NCBI GenBank assembly: GCA_947626355.1
Contig: CANQRV010000001.1
Span: 1 to 64,000, forward strand
From: an uncultured Muribaculaceae bacterium
GTDB lineage: Bacteria > Bacteroidota > Bacteroidia > Bacteroidales > Muribaculaceae
Direction: 5' to 3'
Length of the DNA: 64,000 nt
In this document: positions 1-7,415 of the stretch, in pieces
How the letters are laid out: the number at the start of each line of letters is the position of its first letter
How positions within the stretch are numbered: the stretch's first letter is position 1
Notes under the pieces: model-generated
What the model was told of the DNA's origin: nothing
Database searches by the model: none
Seen by the model: the letters and a program-made list of their open reading frames with translations, nothing else
Program-made: the position numbers and the translations under genes

Positions 1-250
1 TTCACTTATCCCGAATGTTCTTCTAACGGGGTACAAAAGGTGTACTTTTTGAGAAAATCGCCCCATTTGCAGGCAAACCACGGAAAAACAGCATCTTGCT
101 AATCTGTTTATCTGCTTGCTTTTAATTTTATCCCGGTTTTTCCCATTTTATATCGCGGAGAATTACTAAAACTTCCGCAAACTGCAAATCGAGTATAAAT
201 AACATGATAGAGAACAAAACCAATATATGCGCGAATCCAGACAAAATCAC
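1..250. other. Left-edge stretch without a recognisable gene
   Basis: Short open stretches exist in several frames but none has a recognisable start, domain or codon pattern. The sequence is fairly AT-rich toward its right end and leads into the promoter of the acetyltransferase. A short imperfect hairpin (AAAAG, 5-nt gap, CTTTT) lies near position 40. It could hold the tail of a gene outside the window, but this cannot be shown. Confidence 0.4.
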
Positions 251-258
251 TAACTTTG
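226..258 (+). promoter_or_regulatory. Bacteroidetes-type promoter of the double GNAT gene
   Basis: A TAnnTTTG box (TAACTTTG, 251-258) lies about 40 nt before the gene, with a weak -33 match (TATG, 226-229) and a 21-nt spacer. The -7 box is a full match to the sigma-ABfr consensus; the -33 box is not. Confidence 0.5.
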
Positions 259-296
259 CAACAGATTAAGGAAAGAGCATACTTCTTGCTTGGGCA

Positions 297-1355
297 ATGC
301 ATATGATAGAGACTGAAAGACTTATACTGAGACCGTGGCAGGATGATGACGCTGCCGCCTTATACAGATATGCGAGTGATCCGGATGTCGGACTTATAGC
401 GGGATGGGCACCGCATACATCTGTGGAAAACAGTCTGGAGATTATCAGGACGGTGTTCGCAGAGCCGGAGATATACGCGATGGTGTTGAAAGATAGTGGC
501 GAACCGGTGGGTTGTTGCGGGATAACATTCGCCAATGCAGCCAATGATGATTCGGCGACATCGAAGGAGGGAGAGATCGGATACTGGATCGGGAAGCCAT
601 ACTGGGGTCGCGGGCTGACGCCGGAAGCGGTCAGGGCTTTGCTCGGGAGAGGCTTCGATGAGCTGGGTCTTGATTCGTTGTGGTGTGTGTATTATGAGGG
701 CAACTCAAAGTCGAAACGCTTATGTGAGAAATGCGGTTTCGCCTATCATCATACCGTCAAGGATGTCGTCTCCCCGCTCGCCGATATCCGCACAGAACAT
801 CATAATCTCATGACAAAAGCGACCTATGCCAGTATGAATAAAAGCTTATTGAATAAATTGATCTTCAGAAAAGCCGAAGAGGGAGACGTGACGGCAGCCA
901 CGGCGATACTCAGGGCTGCCGCCAGACGGATGATGGCCGAGGGAAAGAAACAATGGACCGAAAGCTATCCCGGTGAGGCCAATGTAAGGGCCGATATCGA
1001 GTGCGGCAACGGCTATGTGCTGGAATATGAAGGAACGGTAGCCGGATACGGTGCGGCAGTATTCACCGGAGAGCCGGCCTACGATGACCTCGACGGCGAA
1101 TGGCTCACCGACGGGCCGTATGTGGTGGTGCATCGTGTGGCCGTCAGTCAGGAGATGAAAGGGAAAGGATTAGGACGGGCTTATCTCGAAGCTGTGGAAG
1201 ATCATGCACGCAAACAGGGAATAAGCAGCTTCCGAATCGACACCAACTACGACAACGAGGCCATGCTCGGTCTGCTCTCCAAACTCGGGTTCTCCTATTG
1301 CGGCGAGATTGAATATGAGAGCGGCAAGCGCAAGGCCTTCGAGAAGCTGATATAG
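297..1355 (+). CDS. Two-domain GNAT acetyltransferase
   Basis: Two GCN5-type N-acetyltransferase domains are joined in one 352-aa chain. Residues 3-165 resemble the RimJ/RimL group (ETERLILRPW opening, then GYWIGKPYWGRGL, an acetyl-CoA loop). Residues about 190-345 form a second GNAT with HRVAVSQEMKGKGLGRAYLE as its acetyl-CoA motif A. Each domain is of normal length, so this looks like a stable fusion rather than a frameshift product. ATG codons at 297 and 303 are both possible; the second gives the usual MIETERL start. It stands alone, ahead of a transporter gene in the same direction. Substrates cannot be inferred. Confidence 0.85.
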   Translation: MHMIETERLILRPWQDDDAAALYRYASDPDVGLIAGWAPHTSVENSLEIIRTVFAEPEIYAMVLKDSGEPVGCCGITFANAANDDSATSKEGEIGYWIGKPYWGRGLTPEAVRALLGRGFDELGLDSLWCVYYEGNSKSKRLCEKCGFAYHHTVKDVVSPLADIRTEHHNLMTKATYASMNKSLLNKLIFRKAEEGDVTAATAILRAAARRMMAEGKKQWTESYPGEANVRADIECGNGYVLEYEGTVAGYGAAVFTGEPAYDDLDGEWLTDGPYVVVHRVAVSQEMKGKGLGRAYLEAVEDHARKQGISSFRIDTNYDNEAMLGLLSKLGFSYCGEIEYESGKRKAFEKLI

Positions 1356-1447
1356 GCGCGTCTTCCATATCCCCGACCCGTCGCCACTATATAATAAGGA
1401 ATAAGGCGCCGACGTTATTGAAGACGGACCCAAATGCAAAGACCTAC

Positions 1448-2383
1448 ATGAAATCACATCTCGCCAAAGGCTATCTCATGGGGGCTGTGGCGGCCATCGC
1501 CTACGGCCTCAACCCCCTCTTCGCCCTCCCCTGCTACGACGCCGGCATGAGTCCGGCGTCGGTATTGTTTTTCCGCTATCTGCTTGCCATCCCGGTGATG
1601 GGGCTTATGCTGTGGGTGAGACGTGGACGTGACGAGTTCTCCATAACGCCACGTCAGACACTCATGCTCTGCGGAGCCGGCATACTGATGGCCGTCTCGT
1701 CGCTGTCGCTCTTCGAGAGCTACACCTACATGGACGCAGGGATTGCCTCCACTCTGCTCTTCATCTACCCCATCATGGTGGCCCTGATAATGGCGTTGTG
1801 GTTTAAGGAACGGTTCTCGCTGATGTCGGTTTTCTGTATTGTGGTGGCCATGTCGGGGATATGGCTTGTCGGACGCACTGCGGAAGGAGTGACGGTCAGC
1901 CTCACCGGCGCCACACTGGTATTTGTATCATCTCTTACCTACGCCTTATATATAGTGGGCATCAACAAGAGCCAGCTTGAGACCATGGCCACGCTGAAGG
2001 TGATATTCTATGTGCTGGTGTTCGGCCTGCTCGTCATCACGATGCAGATATTCCTGAGCGACTCGGCCATAGATATGCCGCCTACGCCGTTGGCATGGCT
2101 CAACATCCTGGGTCTGGCGGTTATACCGACAGCGCTGTCGTTTGTGTGCACCACGGGCTCCATCCAGTATATCGGCGCCACTCCGACGGCCATACTCGGA
2201 GCCCTCGAGCCGCTGACGGCGGTTGTGGTGGGCGTGCTGGTGTTCGGAGAGTCGATGACCCCGCGCATCGCTTCGGGAATCGTCCTGATATTGCTTGCCG
2301 TAAGCGTGATAGTGTCGGGAGAGAACCTTGAGCAACATCTGCTGGCTGTGCGCCGGCTGTTTCCGCGTCGCAGGCGCAAGTGA
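1448..2383 (+). CDS. EamA/DMT-family membrane transporter
   Basis: This is an inner-membrane protein of about 311 aa with roughly ten hydrophobic segments arranged as two EamA repeats (about 6-135 and 150-290), the architecture of drug/metabolite exporters. The C-terminus is a basic tail (RRLFPRRRRK). The ATG at 1448 gives MKSHLAKGYLMG, directly before the first membrane segment. A TTG at 1418 would add ten unconvincing residues, although AAGG motifs lie before it. The gene follows the acetyltransferase by about 90 nt and converges on the CDF transporter with only 8 nt between stops. The exported compound is unknown. Confidence 0.85.
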   Translation: MKSHLAKGYLMGAVAAIAYGLNPLFALPCYDAGMSPASVLFFRYLLAIPVMGLMLWVRRGRDEFSITPRQTLMLCGAGILMAVSSLSLFESYTYMDAGIASTLLFIYPIMVALIMALWFKERFSLMSVFCIVVAMSGIWLVGRTAEGVTVSLTGATLVFVSSLTYALYIVGINKSQLETMATLKVIFYVLVFGLLVITMQIFLSDSAIDMPPTPLAWLNILGLAVIPTALSFVCTTGSIQYIGATPTAILGALEPLTAVVVGVLVFGESMTPRIASGIVLILLAVSVIVSGENLEQHLLAVRRLFPRRRRK

Positions 2384-2391
2384 ACCGGCAT

Positions 2392-3306
2392 CTACCGTCG
2401 TGGCTCCGCCGGCTCCACATGCACATACACAATCAGGTCGTGGCCTAAATATTGCCGCAGGCGGCTTTCCGTCTCCGTAGCTATGGCATGCCCGGCCCTC
2501 ACCGAGATGTCAGGGTCGACCTTGATATGAAACTCCACCACGTAGGAATGTCCGTTTCTGCGACTGCGGTATCGGTGGGAGTCGCAGACACCCGGAGTGG
2601 CCTCCACGATTGCCTCTATCTCCCGCATCTGCGCGACAGGAAGGGAGGTCTCCAGAAGTTCTTTCAAAGCCGGGCGGCAGATCTCCACCGCCGAGGCTAT
2701 GATCAGCAACGCGATCACCAGTGAGGCTATGGGGTCGAGCATGCGCCAGCTGTCGCCGAGGAAAATGGAGGCGGCCACGCCGATCACCGTTGCGATCGAG
2801 GAGATGGCATCGCTTCGGTGGTGCCATGCGTTGGCACGCAGCGATGCGGAGTCTATCCTCTGCCCTATGCGGTAAGTGTATCGGAATAGATATTCCTTTG
2901 AAATGATTGAAAAGATGGCCACCACGAGTGTCCAGATGTCGGGGCGCGGCAGTATCTCTCCATCAAGGGCCCTGACGAAAGCCTCGGCTCCTTCCCAGCC
3001 TATCGCGACAGCTACAATGAGAAGCGCCACTCCAATGATGAGGGAGGCGAGGGTCTCATACTTGCCATGGCCGTAAGGATGGTCGTCATCGGCCTTCTTA
3101 TAAGCAATGCCGATAAAGGCAAGAACTATAAAGTCAGTAGCGAAATCGCTGAGGGAGTGATAACCGTCGGCCACAAGGGCGTCGCTGTGTCCGAGGTAAC
3201 CGACGGCCAGCTTCAACACCATCAGCATGGCGTTGACCCAGAAGCCGACCCAAGTGACGCGGCGGATCACCGCCACATCGCGCGAAGTATCAAGAGATCC
3301 GTTCAT
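2392..3306 (-). CDS. Cation diffusion facilitator (CDF) metal transporter
   Basis: This is a 304-aa inner-membrane divalent-metal/proton antiporter of the CDF family. Two metal-site motifs are visible: ADGYHSLSD (H50, D54, with D47) in the second membrane helix and HHRSD (H162, D166) in the fifth. A DDDHPYGHGKYE stretch (about 73-84) is typical of the family. The last ~90 residues form the cytoplasmic ferredoxin-like domain with histidines at its end (DLIVYVHVEP). Zn, Fe or Mn are likely substrates, but the motifs alone do not choose. It has no obvious operon partner. Confidence 0.9.
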   Translation of the reverse strand: MNGSLDTSRDVAVIRRVTWVGFWVNAMLMVLKLAVGYLGHSDALVADGYHSLSDFATDFIVLAFIGIAYKKADDDHPYGHGKYETLASLIIGVALLIVAVAIGWEGAEAFVRALDGEILPRPDIWTLVVAIFSIISKEYLFRYTYRIGQRIDSASLRANAWHHRSDAISSIATVIGVAASIFLGDSWRMLDPIASLVIALLIIASAVEICRPALKELLETSLPVAQMREIEAIVEATPGVCDSHRYRSRRNGHSYVVEFHIKVDPDISVRAGHAIATETESRLRQYLGHDLIVYVHVEPAEPRR

Positions 3307-3427
3307 GATAGAAAAAACAGATAAAACCGGGGCATTAAGAATGCATAAGGAAATAACGAGAAATGAGGCAGTTTCATGTATGTGTCAAGATGAGAAATAA
3401 AAAAAATTAAAAAAATAGTCTCGAAAA

Positions 3428-3459
3428 TTTGGCTGTAATAAATAAAAGCAGTAATTTTG
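3428..3459 (+). promoter_or_regulatory. Consensus promoter of the tRNA-Gln pair
   Basis: TTTG at 3428-3431, a 20-nt spacer, and TAATTTTG at 3452-3459: a full match to the Bacteroidetes primary promoter. Transcription should begin near 3465, about 70 nt before the first tRNA. Confidence 0.8.
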
Positions 3460-3533
3460 CAACGTCAAAAGCGAAACGACGGCAAGCCGTCAGCGAAGAG
3501 CAGAGGCTCTGAGGGTATCGCAGAGACAGAGAA

Positions 3534-3604
3534 TGCCTTGTGGTGTAATGGTAGCACACCGGATTCTGGTTCCGTTTGTGAGAGTTCGAGTCTTTCCAAG
3601 GCAA
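3534..3604 (+). tRNA. tRNA-Gln(CTG), copy 1
   Basis: Acceptor arms TGCCTTG (3534-3540) and CAAGGCA (3597-3603) pair perfectly, with discriminator A at 3604. The anticodon loop reads TTCTGGT between CGGA and TCCG, giving anticodon CTG, which reads CAG (glutamine). The T arm is a 5-bp stem around TTCGAGT. CCA is not encoded. The gene shares its promoter with the identical copy 99 nt downstream. Confidence 0.93.
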
Positions 3605-3632
3605 CATACAACAATTAAAACAACAACAACAC

Positions 3633-3703
3633 TGCCTTGTGGTGTAATGGTAGCACACCGGATTCTGGTTCCGTTTGTGAGAGTTCGAGTCTTTCCAAGG
3701 CAA
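3633..3703 (+). tRNA. tRNA-Gln(CTG), copy 2
   Basis: This is a base-for-base repeat of the first tRNA-Gln, 99 nt downstream across a short A/C-rich spacer, so the two are presumably processed from one transcript. Its 3' acceptor end runs straight into a 21-bp perfect inverted repeat, whose left arm begins on the last two bases of the acceptor stem. Confidence 0.93.
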
Positions 3704-3746
3704 CAGAGCGAAGCGGCCGACGCATGTCGGCCGCTTCGCTCTGTTG
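3701..3746 (+). terminator. 21-bp perfect hairpin abutting the second tRNA
   Basis: The arms at 3701-3721 and 3726-3746 are perfectly complementary around a GCAT loop. No T-run follows, so it is not a textbook intrinsic terminator. Its position right after the tRNA suggests transcript ending or 3' processing. The left arm starts inside the tRNA acceptor end. Confidence 0.55.
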
Positions 3747-3811
3747 GCGCCCATATCGGCCATACACAGTTTCCACTCATAAGGTGTCTGCTTAAGGTTT
3801 TAAGAGTCCCT

Positions 3812-4037
3812 ATTTAACAAAGGCTTCCGAACCTCACGGTTCGGAAGCCTTTAAACTTATCTTAAAACAAGGACTCGGATAAATTTAATTCTGTAAATAA
3901 ACTAATTAAACCACTGTCATCAGACTTGTACATCATGCGGAAGGCCTTTATAAAGCCGGCTCTTTTCGGGAACCCGCCCCCTCCTTATCATTGCCTGACC
4001 AAGCAGGAGGCTTGACTTTCGACCTTGAATGCTTTCG
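3812..4037 (-). ncRNA. Unassigned small RNA, about 220 nt (6S-like is a possibility)
   Basis: No coding frame is convincing here, yet on the minus strand a consensus promoter (4043-4074) is followed after about 220 nt by a strong hairpin plus TTTGTTAAAT (3819-3852), defining a free-standing RNA. The 5' half is GC-rich and can fold: CCTCC pairs with GGAGG around a CCTG/CAGG hairpin, followed by CGGG-TT-CCCG and a GGCTTTATAAAGGCC stem. CAAGG near the 5' end can pair with CCTTG near the 3' end and close a long rod. Length, free-standing context and end closure would suit a 6S-type RNA. The SRP RNA signature is absent, and tmRNA or RNase P would be longer. The 5' end is inferred from the promoter. 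Confidence 0.5.
3819..3852. terminator. Bidirectional terminator between tRNA-Gln and the small RNA
   Basis: 15-bp perfect arms (3819-3833 and 3838-3852) surround TCAC. On the minus strand the hairpin is followed by TTTGTTAAAT; on the plus strand by TTTAAACTT. It can end both the tRNA transcript and the opposing small RNA. Confidence 0.75.
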
Positions 4038-4042
4038 ATATG

Positions 4043-4074
4043 CAAATGTAATGCTTTTATTTTATTCACGCAAA
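4043..4074 (-). promoter_or_regulatory. Consensus promoter of the small RNA
   Basis: Read on the minus strand: TTTG (4071-4074), 20-nt spacer, TACATTTG (4043-4050). Both boxes match the Bacteroidetes consensus. No gene start follows within 200 nt, which is the main argument for an RNA gene here. Confidence 0.75.
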
Positions 4075-4185
4075 TATTTTCCAACAAATTTTAAAAATAT
4101 TTTTATTTTTTCTTTTATTCAATAGTTTTACCCTTTTCAACGACACATCGCGAACCGCAAAAAGCATTTAGATATTACGGAAGCG

Positions 4186-7100
4186 TCACCGACCGCACAG
4201 CGAACGGTAGGCGCAGAGACGGCACGACGACTCGTCGGCACACGGACGGAAAGGAGTCTCCATATCGAAGATCTCATTCACAATCCCGTGAAGCTTTCCG
4301 TCAAACCATTCAGCGTATGGAGCATAGCCTTTCACTGTCTCCCTGGCTATCTTAGGCACCCCGGGTCTGCCGGGAGTCAGTTTCGGAATGTCGTATATCT
4401 CCACCCTCACGTCGGTGGTGCCCGACGGCGTCTCCCCTTCCCTCTTCGACAGCAGCCAACTGTAGAGGAAGAGCTGGAAGATCTGCTTAGTGGCATATCC
4501 TCCGTCGATCACCTCATCCACTGTGTCGCACTCTATATGCACGCTGCCAGTCTTATAGTCGATAATGCGGAAAGTCGCCATGCCGTCGAGCGTCACTCGG
4601 TCGAGACGGTCGATTGCGAACTTCATATTCACCGCCCCTTTCCCGGCACCGAGCTCATAACGCATGTTCTCCGAGATTTCCACACCATATATATATATAG
4701 GAGCGAGAGTCATGTCGTATCTCAATATACGCATCACCTGCCAGAGCAGTCTCTCGGCGATCATTGCCGTCGCGCCCTCGAGCGGACGGCCGAGCTCATC
4801 ATCGGGCAGATGGTAGTGCTCGCGGTTGACCGTGCGCGTCATCATCGCCTGAAGACGCTCCTTATCGGCGAGGATGCCGCTGATAGTGTCGGCAGTGACC
4901 AGCACCGGGGTGGCCAGCATCCGTCCACACCGGTCGGTGTAGACATGCTCCATCATGGAGTGTACGATATTGCCCTGCGTGATCGGATCCATGAAATCCT
5001 GCGGCTGCTCCTCCTCCGGGAGCTTAAGCACATGGCGATAGTAGAACTTCTTCTGACACTCACGGTAGCAGTTGAGGTTGGTGGCGTTGAGATTATAGCG
5101 CGGCTGCTCCGGATCGAAGAAACGCCCGAGGTCTTCCCTAACGCGTCCTGTCTTCTGGATGTCGGGAGAGACCGAGAGCTTCCTGCGGAGATTGAAGCTG
5201 CACGACTCCTCGTTGATAGTCTGGGGAGCGAAGAGATGGCGGAGCTGGAGGATATAGCGCGACACATCCCCGCTGCGCATGCCGCCTGAAGAACGGGCGT
5301 CGTAGATGAGGTCGACCTCACGGGCCCGACTGATCATACGGTAGAAATAATAGGAGAAGATGCTCTCGGAATAATTGGATGGAGGCATGCCGTAGCCACG
5401 GCGCAACGCGTCAGGAATGAAAGTGCGTGCCCTCGCCTTCATGGGCATGATTCGCTCATTCATCGACGGAATCACGAGGCAGTCGAAATCGAGCGCACGT
5501 GTCTCGAGCACCCCCATCACCTGAAGTCCTCTCAGAGGCTCTCCCTCAAACACCACCTTGGCGCCTGCGAGAAGCCGGTCGGTGAGTATGAATACGGCAT
5601 TGAGTGACAGGCGCTCCATTCCATGCTCGGCCATGAGGTCGGCGAGGCGTGTCAGGGCATGGCGGAACACCACGATATGCTCCGTCTCGAGCTTGCGCTT
5701 GAGCATCACGCCTCCGGCGGAGAGCATGGCGTCGGCCGCCTCGGCGAGAAGCGAGTCGAGGCGCCGGAGCGACTCCGCGCTGTCGCCCTCCGGAATGTCG
5801 AGCATGCGGGCGAGCCCGGGGGCGAGCGCGCGCATCTCATCGAGTGTGACAAGATACTGATGATGACGGTTTAGGCTTTCGATCACCTTCCGTAAACCCT
5901 CTTTCCCGACTACCGCCTCAGTGAGGGGATGGTTGACGAGGCGCCGGATGTCGCGGTGGAAATAGGCCGGCATACCGTTTTTCCTACGCCTGTCGAGATA
6001 TGAACGGCGGAGGAGGTTCATAAAAGAACTGACCGCCGTGAGGCGGATCGAATAGCCCATCGTGAGGTTGATGTCGCCGATATCGTCGGGCAGCGAATAC
6101 AGCATCGGGAGAAGCAGAGACTCATCGGGGAGCACGACCGCCACCTTGGCTTCAGAGAAGTCGGAGCCGGGGAGACGGCTCCGCATATCGGAGAGAATGC
6201 GGCCTGCAATCTTGGTCTGCACCGTATTGGAAGGAGCGGCCACCACATTGACCACCGGCGTCATCGAGCCGGCATCGCTGAGCTCCATGAAAGGGAGGGC
6301 CCACTGCGGCGAGGGGAACTCCCGACGGTCGATATCCACGAAATGCGACGCACTGTTGTCGCCCCCATCGAGCACCGGGCCCGTAGCGTCCCAGAAAAAA
6401 TCGGCGAAAGAATCGAAACCCGGACTGCCCGGCAGCTTACGGAGACGCCTGAAAATCGCGATCTCGCTTGTCGACAGGGCGTTGAAGCCAACTGCCACTA
6501 CCTTCTTCCAGGGAAGGCGCGAGGAGTCGGCGCCGTCCTCCTCAAGGAGGGCGTCGAGATATGCGAGAGCCCGTCGGTAGGCGCCACCGGTGGAAGTCAG
6601 GCCCTCCTTTTCCAGCCGCGAGTCGAGGCGATGGTAGAGAGGGGCGAGGATCTGCCAGAGATAGATGAAGCGCTCCTTCAGCGCCGAACCCTCCTCAGGC
6701 TCATTGAAAGTGCGCCAGAAGCCGCCGATGGTCTCCGAAGATGCCGTATAGCCGAAATATGTACTCATCACCTCACGCTGTTCGTCCGTGAGAAAATCCG
6801 TACTGATCTCGCGGAGGTCCTTCACATTCCTGAAGATCTCGTCGGGATCGACAAGATATCTGTCGACCTCACCGAAATCGCGGATCACGGTCTCGCCCCA
6901 TGAAATGAACCTGTCGAAAGCCTTGTCGGCATCGGAGTCGCTGATGCCGGTGAAATCGCGGTAGGCGGAGAAGAGGTGGAAGAGGAGCGTGAGACGGTCG
7001 GCGATCACGAGGCCGGAGAGACGCTCCACAAATTCCTCCACTGGGAGCACCTGCGGGGCTATGACGGGGCGCGAGCGGTCGATGGCGCCGTGAAGATATT

Positions 7101-7209
7101 TAAGGAAAAAAGTGCCGGCCCTCTTGTTCGGGAAAAGGAAAAGCACGTCGGAGAGGTCGCTATATCGTGAGGCATAGGCTTTTGCCACCGACATCAGGAA
7201 AGGGATCAT
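4186..7209 (-). CDS. AddB-like PD-(D/E)XK nuclease of a RecBCD-type complex
   Basis: A 1007-aa protein resembling the AddB subunit of AddAB double-strand-break resection enzymes. The C-terminal third carries the nuclease motif (RIIDYKTGSV) and a cysteine pattern matching the AddB iron-sulfur staple: an upstream Cys (NLNCYRECQKKFYYR) and C996-x2-C999-x5-C1005 at the end. The N-terminal helicase-like part starts LFLFPNKRAGTFF, where AddB proteins have a P-loop; no GxGKT is visible, so ATP binding is probably lost. The start at 7209 (MIPFLMSVAKAY) is chosen because the promoter at 7266-7299 lies downstream of the alternative ATG at 7329. No AddA gene is adjacent. Confidence 0.8.
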   Translation of the reverse strand: MIPFLMSVAKAYASRYSDLSDVLFLFPNKRAGTFFLKYLHGAIDRSRPVIAPQVLPVEEFVERLSGLVIADRLTLLFHLFSAYRDFTGISDSDADKAFDRFISWGETVIRDFGEVDRYLVDPDEIFRNVKDLREISTDFLTDEQREVMSTYFGYTASSETIGGFWRTFNEPEEGSALKERFIYLWQILAPLYHRLDSRLEKEGLTSTGGAYRRALAYLDALLEEDGADSSRLPWKKVVAVGFNALSTSEIAIFRRLRKLPGSPGFDSFADFFWDATGPVLDGGDNSASHFVDIDRREFPSPQWALPFMELSDAGSMTPVVNVVAAPSNTVQTKIAGRILSDMRSRLPGSDFSEAKVAVVLPDESLLLPMLYSLPDDIGDINLTMGYSIRLTAVSSFMNLLRRSYLDRRRKNGMPAYFHRDIRRLVNHPLTEAVVGKEGLRKVIESLNRHHQYLVTLDEMRALAPGLARMLDIPEGDSAESLRRLDSLLAEAADAMLSAGGVMLKRKLETEHIVVFRHALTRLADLMAEHGMERLSLNAVFILTDRLLAGAKVVFEGEPLRGLQVMGVLETRALDFDCLVIPSMNERIMPMKARARTFIPDALRRGYGMPPSNYSESIFSYYFYRMISRAREVDLIYDARSSGGMRSGDVSRYILQLRHLFAPQTINEESCSFNLRRKLSVSPDIQKTGRVREDLGRFFDPEQPRYNLNATNLNCYRECQKKFYYRHVLKLPEEEQPQDFMDPITQGNIVHSMMEHVYTDRCGRMLATPVLVTADTISGILADKERLQAMMTRTVNREHYHLPDDELGRPLEGATAMIAERLLWQVMRILRYDMTLAPIYIYGVEISENMRYELGAGKGAVNMKFAIDRLDRVTLDGMATFRIIDYKTGSVHIECDTVDEVIDGGYATKQIFQLFLYSWLLSKREGETPSGTTDVRVEIYDIPKLTPGRPGVPKIARETVKGYAPYAEWFDGKLHGIVNEIFDMETPFRPCADESSCRLCAYRSLCGR

Positions 7210-7265
7210 GTCAGAAAGGTTGGGAATGATAATAAGTGAGGGATGAGATACCGGTAACGGATGCT

Positions 7266-7299
7266 CAAAATTACATAATAAAATTTGAAAAGTGACAAA
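7266..7299 (-). promoter_or_regulatory. Promoter of the AddB-like gene
   Basis: On the minus strand: TTTG (7296-7299), 22-nt spacer, TAATTTTG (7266-7273). The spacer is slightly long. It places the start codon at 7209, not 7329. Confidence 0.55.
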
Positions 7300-7313
7300 A
7301 AAAGGATGAAACT

Positions 7314-7345
7314 TTTGGATAATCGCCAAATAAGAGTTACTTTTG
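7314..7345 (+). promoter_or_regulatory. Consensus promoter of the holB operon
   Basis: TTTG (7314-7317), 20-nt spacer, TACTTTTG (7338-7345). It stands back to back with the AddB-like promoter, the two -33 boxes being 14 bp apart. Confidence 0.75.
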
Positions 7346-7415
7346 CATTAGCTAATACTCTCCGAGCACCGCGTCGAATAAACGGCGCGCCCAAAAGCGA
7401 ATCACCCAAGAGAGA

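Noticed and set aside
1..107. Possible tail of an integrase-like or other gene at the left edge
   Set aside because: Short frames are open in more than one phase, none with a recognisable motif; the window edge prevents a decision.
3534..3703. Two 70-nt identical repeats as a CRISPR-like or mobile repeat
   Set aside because: Both fold as complete tRNA-Gln genes with a shared promoter.
3812..4037. Small RNA as signal recognition particle RNA
   Set aside because: A GGTCAGG string is present, but the GGAA tetraloop and the GCAGC partner strand of the SRP domain IV hairpin are missing.
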